A stretch of 64,000 bases of DNA from Faecalibacterium sp. (GTDB lineage Bacteria; Bacillota; Clostridia; Oscillospirales; Ruminococcaceae): assembly GCA_020025825.1 (NCBI GenBank), contig JAHHRL010000002.1, positions 163,304 to 227,303 on the forward strand. The letters run 5' to 3'. The first letter of the stretch is position 1, and every line of letters starts with the position of its first letter. Of the stretch, positions 26,486 through 33,046 are shown piece by piece. Both the position numbers and the translations under genes were made by a program. Below the pieces are notes generated by a model. The model did not search any database, was not told the DNA's origin, and saw only the letters and a program-made list of their open reading frames with translations.

Positions 26486-27547
26486 TTACCACGAAAGCTT
26501 ACGCTGCATGGACTCATAGTTTAAGCTATGTGCCAAAGCAGTTTCCTCTGTAATGCGTCCTGCCTTATATAAAGCCAGCAGCCCTGCTTCCATAGTGCAC
26601 ATACCTTCCGCTGCACCTGCTTGAATCGCAGCGTCTATCTGGTGGATTTTATTTTCACGAATCAGATTCCGTACTGCAGGGTTTGTACGCATAATTTCAA
26701 AAACCGGTACCATCGTGCCATCTACAGCAGGTACTAACTGCTGGCTGACCACTGCACGCAAAATCATAGACAGCTGCACACGGATTTGGTCCTGCTGCTG
26801 TGCCGGAAATACATCCACAATACGATTAACCACATTTGCTGCGCCAGTTGTATGCAGTGTGCTAAACAGTAACTGTCCTGTTTCTGCTGCGGTCATTGCC
26901 GTTTCAATTGTTTCTTTATCACGCATTTCCCCCAGCAAAATCACATCGGGACATTCTCGCAGAGCACTGCGCAAAGCTGAAATATACGAGGTGCAGTCGG
27001 TAAAAATTTCTCTTTGTGTCACAATGGATTTTTTATGTGTGTGCACATACTCAATGGGGTCTTCCATCGTGATGATATGGCCGTCTCTTGTTTCGTTAAT
27101 CCGGTCCACAATACAAGCCAGCGTAGTGGATTTGCCGCTTCCTGCACTACCGGTTACCAGCACAAGGCCGTTTCGCTCCTTCGCCAGTTCCATCACCGTA
27201 TCGGGAATATTCATTTTTTCCGGCGATGGGATACCAAATTGAATTACACGAATAACCGCCGCCAAACTGCCACGCTGATGCAATACATTAACACGAAATC
27301 TTCCCAGATTCCATAGTGCGAACGAAAAGTCATCATCAAACAAGGTTTCGTCTAAATGGGAGGCATCTCGCTCACAAAGCTTATAGATTTCCTGCACCAG
27401 AGTACTTGTATCCGCCGGGGTAAGCTTTGGTGCGTTCATCCGCTGCTGTGCGCCATTCACTTTATAACAAACCGGCACACCGGGAATCAAAAAGATATCC
27501 GACGCTCCGCACGAAATCGCTTTTTGTAAAACATCTAAAACGCTCAT
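26486..27547 (-). CDS. pilT: PilT-like twitching/retraction ATPase
   Basis: 353 residues, the typical PilT length. N-terminal PAS-like domain with a divergent VCYKVNGAQQR segment, Walker A GSAGSGKST (133-141), Asp box/Walker B around DVILLGEMRD (201-210), His box STLHTTGA (229-236), and the PilT C-terminal signature AVRNLIRE (291-298). PilT hexamers depolymerise type IV pili. No assembly ATPase (PilB, with its zinc tetracysteine) is in the operon, so this protein may work alone or with a PilB coded elsewhere. Last gene of a seven-gene operon, three bases after the preceding stop. Confidence 0.92.
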   Translation of the reverse strand: MSVLDVLQKAISCGASDIFLIPGVPVCYKVNGAQQRMNAPKLTPADTSTLVQEIYKLCERDASHLDETLFDDDFSFALWNLGRFRVNVLHQRGSLAAVIRVIQFGIPSPEKMNIPDTVMELAKERNGLVLVTGSAGSGKSTTLACIVDRINETRDGHIITMEDPIEYVHTHKKSIVTQREIFTDCTSYISALRSALRECPDVILLGEMRDKETIETAMTAAETGQLLFSTLHTTGAANVVNRIVDVFPAQQQDQIRVQLSMILRAVVSQQLVPAVDGTMVPVFEIMRTNPAVRNLIRENKIHQIDAAIQAGAAEGMCTMEAGLLALYKAGRITEETALAHSLNYESMQRKLSW

Positions 27548-27550
27548 AGT

Positions 27551-27967
27551 TCATTCCTCTTTTTGCACGTTTCCATCCCACAAGTTTCCAATGGCGGTAT
27601 CTTGCTGCCAACGTGGAAGATTCTCCCACCGCTCAATTCGGACTGTTCCATCTGTCTGTACTGCCAACTCAATGTGCAGCACTCGGTTCTCTGTTTCTAA
27701 CTGTGCGGACGCCTTTCCATTATGCCAGATTTCCGACGCACTGTCTGCTTGCTCTGCTCCAGATAAAGCTCCGCATGCCTGTGCCAACCACTCTTGGCCC
27801 ATTTGCTCCATCTTATAAACCTGCTGCACGGTTTGTGCCCCACGCTTTGCAACCGTTAGGTCTGCCCGAGCGGTTTCCAGAGATAATACAGCCAGCACCG
27901 CTACACAAAGCATAGCTACGGTAAACAGCAGCAAAATACTGCCCAGACGTGGTCCCCTATTGCGCAT
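27551..27967 (-). CDS. Small single-pass membrane protein of the PilT/PilC-like operon (minor-pilin-like)
   Basis: 138 residues. A short basic N-terminus (MRNRGPRL) is followed by one hydrophobic helix (about 9-33) and a mostly soluble C-terminal domain, the general outline of a pilin or PilX-like protein. There is no G/A-F-x-x-x-E prepilin peptidase site: the first hydrophobic residues read GSILLLFTV. I do not recognise the family. ATG at 27967 has AGGAGGTG upstream and overlaps the previous gene by 11 bases; the GTG nine bases earlier lies within the ribosome binding site. Confidence 0.7.
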   Translation of the reverse strand: MRNRGPRLGSILLLFTVAMLCVAVLAVLSLETARADLTVAKRGAQTVQQVYKMEQMGQEWLAQACGALSGAEQADSASEIWHNGKASAQLETENRVLHIELAVQTDGTVRIERWENLPRWQQDTAIGNLWDGNVQKEE

Positions 27968-28385
27968 ACTCGCCACCTCCTGCCAGCACAGAAGTGCGGT
28001 ATGTCTGTGTATCTAACTCCATACAAACCGTACCGGTATCGGTCTGCACCGAAATATGTGCAAACTCCATCTGCCCTGTTTGCTGTTCTTCTTCCCGTAT
28101 TGTAACGGTCAGTTGATACCCGTCGCTATACTGTACGCACACTTGATTCTGCTGTTGCGTTCCCTCCAGCAGCTCTGCCAATTGTTTCGGACTTTCAGCA
28201 GCTGCAAATGCTTCCGCAGCGTTGCGGCAAAGTTGAGTTCCTCGGTTTACTTGCTCTGCTTCACGGCTGATTTTAATTGCACCCGCAAACACTTGCAGCA
28301 ACAGTGTACAAACCACCAAAAGCACTACACTTATCAAAACTGTTTGCAATGCAAATGCATACGAGGTTGGTTTTTGCTTTTTCAT
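27957..28385 (-). CDS. Small single-pass membrane protein of the PilT/PilC-like operon (minor-pilin-like)
   Basis: 142 residues. N-terminus MKKQKPTSYAFALQT, one hydrophobic helix (about 13-36), then an extracytoplasmic domain with a helical part and beta-rich C-terminus containing several Gln/Glu stretches. No canonical prepilin cleavage motif. The start at 28385 forms an ATGA overlap with the stop of the upstream gene and has AGGAGG before it; a longer frame to 28565 lies within that gene and should be ignored. Family not recognised. Confidence 0.7.
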   Translation of the reverse strand: MKKQKPTSYAFALQTVLISVVLLVVCTLLLQVFAGAIKISREAEQVNRGTQLCRNAAEAFAAAESPKQLAELLEGTQQQNQVCVQYSDGYQLTVTIREEEQQTGQMEFAHISVQTDTGTVCMELDTQTYRTSVLAGGGEYAQ

Positions 28386-28837
28386 TGTTCCTCCTGCATA
28401 CTTCGCAGATATACCAGAGAAGTCCCATAGGGGCAAGTGATTTCTAACAGCTGCGGCGCTTTCCAACAAAATGCAATCTCGTTGCACTCTGCAATTTTCT
28501 GTGCATTTTCCGGCTGTATCGCAGCACCTACAGGGGTCGTTTGCTCCATTAGGTTTCCACTCCAACAGTAAATTTCGGTTTCGTAATCTGTATCTTTCAG
28601 CCTCAATACAATGGCATCCCCCTCCGGGCCCTCTTGTATCGACACACTATATGCCGTATCGGCAGACTGAATTTTTGTTTGCACATATGCCTGGACCGCA
28701 CGCATCTGCCCCTGATAAGTGCGCCGCCGGGTTAAAGCTGCATAGCTTTTTGCCCCTACAGCTACCATCGCCAATAGCGTAAGAATCAGAATTGTATACA
28801 TCGCAAGCGCACTGATACCATACCGTTTTTCTTTCAT
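28382..28837 (-). CDS. Small single-pass membrane protein, DUF4860-like, in the PilT/PilC-like operon
   Basis: 151 residues. N-terminus MKEKRYGISALAMYT, one hydrophobic helix (about 8-30), a short helical linker (AVQAYVQTKIQ) and a beta-rich extracytoplasmic domain with two Cys (YCWSGN, ITCPYG). The layout resembles DUF4860 proteins found in clostridial pilus-like operons, a tentative family call from memory. No glutamate at the +5 position expected of a processed pilin. Overlaps the next gene by four bases. Confidence 0.65.
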   Translation of the reverse strand: MKEKRYGISALAMYTILILTLLAMVAVGAKSYAALTRRRTYQGQMRAVQAYVQTKIQSADTAYSVSIQEGPEGDAIVLRLKDTDYETEIYCWSGNLMEQTTPVGAAIQPENAQKIAECNEIAFCWKAPQLLEITCPYGTSLVYLRSMQEEQ

Positions 28838-28849
28838 CTGTACGTCCCC

Positions 28850-29161
28850 TTACCGTGATAAAACACGCACATCCGGCAACACATTACTTGCAAAGCAATC
28901 ATACGAAACCACGTATTGTGCATGGTCTACCAACAAGCCGTAGTTTTCTTCCAGATATTCCAGATTCGGCGGATATGCGCCCTCCACTGCGTAACATTGG
29001 ATTGCGCCTTCCAATACTGCCTGTTTTACGGAATCCCTGCTTTGCTGCGCAATATCCGCACGCAGCTTATACGCAAGTTGCTGCCCTGCAATAAACAGCA
29101 GCACCGCAAGCAAAACTGCTATAAGCAGCAACGGTATCCGCTTGTGTTTTTGATTTTCCAT
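28850..29161 (-). CDS. Small single-pass membrane protein of the PilT/PilC-like operon (pseudopilin-like C-terminus)
   Basis: 103 residues. Basic start MENQKHKR, one hydrophobic helix (about 9-30), then a helix with SVKQAVLEGAIQCYAVEGAYPPNLEYL. The last part is similar in layout to the alpha-helix plus G-x-YPP segment of major pseudopilins such as GspG, but the prepilin peptidase site is absent. ATG at 29161 with AGGAGG upstream; an in-frame ATG five codons earlier has no spacing for a site. Twelve bases separate it from the next gene. Confidence 0.65.
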   Translation of the reverse strand: MENQKHKRIPLLLIAVLLAVLLFIAGQQLAYKLRADIAQQSRDSVKQAVLEGAIQCYAVEGAYPPNLEYLEENYGLLVDHAQYVVSYDCFASNVLPDVRVLSR

Positions 29162-29176
29162 GGTTGCCTCCTGCAC

Positions 29177-30223
29177 TTATCCAATTGCACCTAATATACC
29201 AACCAATGGCAGCATCGCAGACAGCAATGTAACACCGATAACTATCGTAAGGAATCCTGTTAAAAGAGGCTCGATGTTTTCAATCAGCTGGCTGGCCGCA
29301 TCTTCTGCATCCCGACCTGTCAGTTCAGCCAACTGTGCCAAGGCTGCGTCCAGTTTTCCACTGCGAGCGCCACTCTGAATTGCACGAGCATACAGTGAGG
29401 GCAGCACTCGGTTATCTACAAACGCCTGTGTAATGGTTTTGCCTGTTTGCATTTGCTCAACACAAGTGTCCAGCTTTGCCTTTAATTCGGTATGTGTCAC
29501 CACTAAGCTCGCTTGCTGAACAGCTGTATCTCCATCTAAGCCGGAAGCCACATAGGCTGCCAGCGCATCCATCATACGGCTTACCGCAAACAACTCGGAT
29601 GCCTTTGCCGTCAAGGGGAATTTTTCCAGGCAAAGTGCCATGCGGCGCTCGCCTGCCTCTGTACGGCGCAAAAGAATACCAACCAGCAACGCAATACTAA
29701 CCAGCATCGTAACTGCAAGTGCAATCCACGCTACCACTTTTGCCGCTGCCACATAAGTATATGCACTGCCAATAAGTGCACCGGAAAGGCTCTCGTACAC
29801 CGAGGTGAACACCGGCACAATTTCAGCCACCAAAAAGGCCAATACCAAGCACATCAAAAGCAGCAAAAACAGCGGATAGGTTACTGCATTGCGCACACGC
29901 TTTTCCAATATATCCTGTCGGTCATAATAATCTGCCAAACGATTCAGCACTTGCTCTGTTCGGCCGGACTTCTCACCCGCTGCCAGCATATCTGCTGCAT
30001 AAAGCGGCAGCACATTGCCTTTTTGCACAGCCTGTGCAAAGGGCGCTCCCTGACGCATATTTTCCAAAATTACCTTTTGCGCTGCTTCAAAAGCAGTTTC
30101 TGCCGATGCATCCTCCTGCAAAATTTCCAAAGCCGTTTCGGGCAGCGTTCCTGCTGCCAGCAACATAGCCATATTGCGGCACCACAAGCTTGTTGCTCGT
30201 GCGTCCATTTTTGTTTTGCGCAT
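29177..30223 (-). CDS. pilC: Type II secretion/type IV pilus platform protein, PilC/GspF family
   Basis: 348 residues with two T2SSF repeats. Each repeat is an all-helical cytoplasmic bundle (AAGTLPETALEIL; SGLDGDTAVQQAS) followed by membrane helices (about 109-132, 155-185, 320-345). It is the inner-membrane platform against which the ATPase works. Slightly shorter than PilC of classical systems (about 400) because the N-terminus is short. GAGGAGG precedes the ATG. The upstream lipoprotein gene ends 13 bases away, so the two are probably in one transcript. Confidence 0.88.
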   Translation of the reverse strand: MRKTKMDARATSLWCRNMAMLLAAGTLPETALEILQEDASAETAFEAAQKVILENMRQGAPFAQAVQKGNVLPLYAADMLAAGEKSGRTEQVLNRLADYYDRQDILEKRVRNAVTYPLFLLLLMCLVLAFLVAEIVPVFTSVYESLSGALIGSAYTYVAAAKVVAWIALAVTMLVSIALLVGILLRRTEAGERRMALCLEKFPLTAKASELFAVSRMMDALAAYVASGLDGDTAVQQASLVVTHTELKAKLDTCVEQMQTGKTITQAFVDNRVLPSLYARAIQSGARSGKLDAALAQLAELTGRDAEDAASQLIENIEPLLTGFLTIVIGVTLLSAMLPLVGILGAIG

Positions 30224-30236
30224 CCCACAAGCCTCC

Positions 30237-31154
30237 TCAGTAAATGTATCTTACAATGTAATTTCCGTCATCTGTTAAAAATGCAGCATCCGTTCCACTT
30301 GCCGCAAAGGTTACATCAATCCGCTGCCATTGCTCGGCACTGGCTTTAATTTCCATCGTAATCCAGCCATGCTCTTTTAAGTAAATGATATTCCATGCAT
30401 GGTATAAGTCGCCTACATAACCTGTTACCAGCTTTGTTGGTACGCCCATGCTGCGCAGCATCGCTGCTGAAAGTGCCGCATAATCAAAACAGATTCCCTT
30501 GCCTGTATGCAATGTTTCGTCCGGTGCAGGCAGATATCCTTTTTCTACGTTTTCTGCCTTATCGTGGTCATATTTAACCGTATCACATAAATATCCATAT
30601 ACTGCACGCACCAAATCGGTATCTGTATGGCATTCGCCGGCCAGCTCCCGTACCTTTTGCACGCAATCAGAATTTTCTCGGTAGTTCACATACTGATTCG
30701 GCCGTAAAAACGGTTGAAACTCATCTTGCAGTGTTACCTGCTGTTTTACACTGGCTTTTTCAGCGTACTGGTTTCCCTGCATATTTTCCATAACACGGAC
30801 TGTATACATACCATCTTCGCATTGTAACGGAAAAACCTCCGGCGTTCCGTCGTTGTGCAAATCATAATTATATTTTTGCTCTCCGCACAGCACTTGCACT
30901 TTCAGACGTTTTTCGCTTTCAGCGCTCACAGCAATATAGCCTTGTGAAACAGCAGAAACATCAATTTGCACATCACCGTTTTTCTGTGCTTGGTCCGCAT
31001 GAAACTCGCTATCCAAAAAGGGCGGCACCGTGTATAAAGGAGCTTCCTGCGGCAAAGTTGTTTGTGCGGTTGTATTTTGCGCCGACCCACAACCTGTAAG
31101 CAAAGCAATACACACGGCCAATAAGGCTGTTTTTATTCTTTTGGAAAAACGCAT
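30237..31154 (-). CDS. Transglutaminase-fold lipoprotein at the head of the PilT/PilC-like operon
   Basis: 305 residues. Signal peptide with lipobox LLTGC (Cys22), a beta-rich middle part (about 60-150), and a transglutaminase-like core with C222 (GKGICFDYA), H252 (YHAWN) and D280 (RIDVTF), the full catalytic triad order. Bacterial members act as peptidases or cross-linking enzymes at the cell surface. Being the first gene of the operon, it may act on, or anchor, the pilus-like structure; that is inference. A start at 31154 is preceded by AGAAGGG. Confidence 0.85.
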   Translation of the reverse strand: MRFSKRIKTALLAVCIALLTGCGSAQNTTAQTTLPQEAPLYTVPPFLDSEFHADQAQKNGDVQIDVSAVSQGYIAVSAESEKRLKVQVLCGEQKYNYDLHNDGTPEVFPLQCEDGMYTVRVMENMQGNQYAEKASVKQQVTLQDEFQPFLRPNQYVNYRENSDCVQKVRELAGECHTDTDLVRAVYGYLCDTVKYDHDKAENVEKGYLPAPDETLHTGKGICFDYAALSAAMLRSMGVPTKLVTGYVGDLYHAWNIIYLKEHGWITMEIKASAEQWQRIDVTFAASGTDAAFLTDDGNYIVRYIY

Positions 31155-31186
31155 CGGCCCGCACCCTTCTTTTTACATAATTTTAC

Positions 31187-31215
31187 AGTATAAATATACA
31201 CTGCTCCACTTGTAA
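31187..31215 (-). promoter_or_regulatory. Candidate promoter of the PilT/PilC-like operon
   Basis: Minus-strand TTACAA (31210-31215), 17-base spacer, TATACT (31187-31192), about 35 bases before the lipoprotein start. No other promoter was seen further down the operon. Confidence 0.45.
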
Positions 31216-31253
31216 AAGCAACCAAAGGCATTATGCTTTCCTGTAAGATTAGA

Positions 31254-31282
31254 TTGCAATCCCTGCAAGGTTGTACTATGAT
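31254..31282 (+). promoter_or_regulatory. Promoter of the DUF4250-esterase unit
   Basis: TTGCAA (31254-31259), 17-base spacer, TATGAT (31277-31282). The transcript leader is about 85 bases. Confidence 0.6.
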
Positions 31283-31373
31283 AGAACTATAATTATAAGG
31301 CGTGCATAAAGCGTGATTTAGGTACCCACATAACACCTGTACCGAATCACTGCTGCCGATAGGAGGATTTACT

Positions 31374-31550
31374 TTGAATTTACCACAAGACCCTATTTTG
31401 CTTATGAGTATGCTAAACACCTTGCTGCGGGACCAGTACAGCAGCTTCGATGCCCTGTGCGAGGACCGTGCGTTAGATTCCAAAGACATCTGCGAAAAAC
31501 TTGCCGCTGTTGGTTATGTATACAACCCTGAGCAAAACCAGTTTCGGTAA
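31374..31550 (+). CDS. DUF4250 domain small protein
   Basis: 58 residues with a TTG start preceded by AGGAGG seven bases upstream. The protein begins LNLPQDPILLMSMLNTLLRD and ends GYVYNPEQNQF, which is the DUF4250 pattern (a short N-P-x-x-P start and a Y-x-Y-N-P-x-x-N-x-F end) found widely in Clostridia. Function unknown; predicted soluble and helical. An ATG-only search would miss it or start it late. It is 42 bases upstream of the esterase and probably co-transcribed with it. Confidence 0.85.
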   Translation: MNLPQDPILLMSMLNTLLRDQYSSFDALCEDRALDSKDICEKLAAVGYVYNPEQNQFR

Positions 31551-31592
31551 ATGATAAACGGATTTATCCGGATATAAAAAGGAGCGCTTGCC

Positions 31593-32342
31593 ATGCAGAT
31601 TAACTACTACAAGGAATGGAGCAATTATCTGAATCGGGATATGGAGTTCAAAGTTTTTGGGCATGCGGGTCGCCCTGTAGTGGTGTTTCCCTGCCAATCC
31701 GGCCGCTTTTATGACTGGGAAAACTTTGGCATGGTAGAAAAAGCCGCTTGGTGGCTGGAGCGTGGAGAACTCCAGCTCTTCTGCGTTGATTCTATTGACA
31801 GTGAAAGCTGGGACCCCCATGGCGGCACACCTCGCCGCCGCCTCGAAATGCAGGAAAAATGGTATAATTATCTGATTCAGGAGTTGTACCCCCGCATGAT
31901 TGCACTAAACGGCGGACAGAATGCCGGTAAAGTGATTACCACCGGAACCAGTATGGGCGCTGCACACGCTGTGAACTTTTTCCTGCGCAGACCGGACCTG
32001 TTTAACGGTGTAATTGCGCTTTCGGGCCAGTACGATACAAAGCCTTTCTTCGGTGACTATACAGATGACTTGCTCTACCGCAACGCTCCGCTGCAATATC
32101 TGGCTGATATGCCTGCGGATGCCCCCTGTATCGCACAATACAATCAGGCAGACCCCTTATTGCTGTGCGTCGGTCAAGGCGCTTGGGAAGATGATTGTCT
32201 GGCTTCCACAAAAGCCCTTGGCGACTTGCTGGCTGGTAAAGGAATCCATGCGCAAGTTGAGCTGTGGGGCTACGATGTCAGCCATGATTGGGACTGGTGG
32301 AAAAAGCAGTGGCCCATGTTTTTGGGACGTATCTTAGGGTAA
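31593..32342 (+). CDS. Alpha/beta hydrolase, esterase family
   Basis: 249 residues. Nucleophile elbow GTSMGAAHA (Ser near 121), an acidic residue in the D-x-L-L-L region (about 188), and a C-terminal SHDWDWWKKQ with the catalytic His, as in the D-family putative esterases (COG4947-like). No signal peptide, so cytoplasmic. Substrate unknown. It carries an AAGGAG site and is followed by a terminator at 32373. It may form a two-gene unit with DUF4250. Confidence 0.85.
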   Translation: MQINYYKEWSNYLNRDMEFKVFGHAGRPVVVFPCQSGRFYDWENFGMVEKAAWWLERGELQLFCVDSIDSESWDPHGGTPRRRLEMQEKWYNYLIQELYPRMIALNGGQNAGKVITTGTSMGAAHAVNFFLRRPDLFNGVIALSGQYDTKPFFGDYTDDLLYRNAPLQYLADMPADAPCIAQYNQADPLLLCVGQGAWEDDCLASTKALGDLLAGKGIHAQVELWGYDVSHDWDWWKKQWPMFLGRILG

Positions 32343-32372
32343 ATCGCTAATCGCATAGCACATCATGAACAA

Positions 32373-32413
32373 AAAAGCTGATGCAGTAAAATAACTGCAT
32401 CAGCTTTTTGTTT
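32373..32413 (+). terminator. Terminator of the DUF4250-esterase unit
   Basis: Stem AAAGCTGATGCAGT/ACTGCATCAGCTTT followed by T-rich sequence. Confidence 0.85.
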
Positions 32414-32437
32414 TATAGTAAGATATTATTGTTGGGA

Positions 32438-32629
32438 CTACAATAAAAAAAGAATCCGCAAAAGCAAAAGCATTATAATCCCCGGAACACCCAAAACTGC
32501 GGCTACTGCCAAACTAACTTCGTTCACCTGCAATGCAAAGCCTAGCCACGGGGACAATAACCGCAGCGCCCCCAAAATCGAAATTGCAGCAATACCGGAA
32601 GCCACCCATGCCGAAAACTGTTTACGCAT
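32438..32629 (-). CDS. bofA: BofA-like pro-sigmaK processing inhibitor family protein
   Basis: 63 residues with two hydrophobic helices. The C-terminal stretch VNEVSLAVAAVLGVPGIIMLLLL carries the LGxPG loop typical of BofA, the Bacillus membrane protein that holds the SpoIVFB protease inactive until sigma-K is needed. BofA-like proteins are also present in Clostridia without a SpoIVFB step. It overlaps the 3' end of the DUF2508 gene by eight bases, the same order (yaaL-bofA) as in Bacillus, which supports both calls. No ribosome binding site of its own is evident, so coupling is likely. Confidence 0.78.
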   Translation of the reverse strand: MRKQFSAWVASGIAAISILGALRLLSPWLGFALQVNEVSLAVAAVLGVPGIIMLLLLRILFLL

Positions 32630-32891
32630 GCTCTGTTAAAATCGCATTTAGCCCCAGCCGCCTTGCCTCGCCAATCAAAAAGCGATACCTGCACCGCAGC
32701 GCCTGCCGTTCGTAGATTCGTTGCTCTACCAAATCCGGCTCTATTTCCAGGTTAAACATCATCTCATTATGGCGCAAGTCTGCCATTACCTCTTTGATTT
32801 CCTGCTCCAAATTAAGGCGATAATGTTCCACCTCTGCATCGTATTCAATTTTAGGGGAAAGCAATCTTCTTTTATCTGTCAATACAGGCAC
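32622..32891 (-). CDS. yaaL: DUF2508 (YaaL-like) small protein
   Basis: 89 residues, acidic and helical, with E/R-rich segments (EVEHYRLNLEQEIKEV, YRFLIGEARRLGLN). It fits DUF2508/YaaL by size and by being followed immediately by bofA, as in Bacillus recR-yaaL-bofA; recR itself is not here. I place the start at the GTG at 32891, because AAAGGAG lies ten bases before it; the GTG at 32900 would be only one base from that site. The function of YaaL is unknown. Confidence 0.72.
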   Translation of the reverse strand: MPVLTDKRRLLSPKIEYDAEVEHYRLNLEQEIKEVMADLRHNEMMFNLEIEPDLVEQRIYERQALRCRYRFLIGEARRLGLNAILTEHA

Positions 32892-32992
32892 CCTACTCAC
32901 ACTCCTTTTGTTTTAATAACAGTATAGGTGCGTGCAGGAAAAAAATTCCTAGTTTTTCGTCTGATTGCAAAAAACGACTATTCTTTACAATC

Positions 32993-33033
32993 GTAAAAAG
33001 GGCACAGCACTAAGTGCTGCGCCCTTTTATTAC
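32993..33033 (-). terminator. Terminator of the rnr gene
   Basis: Stem AAAAGGGC-GCAGCACTT/AGTGCTG-TGCCCTTTTT with a T-run on the minus strand, about 15 bases after the rnr stop. Confidence 0.85.
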
Positions 33034-33046
33034 AATATACGAAATT

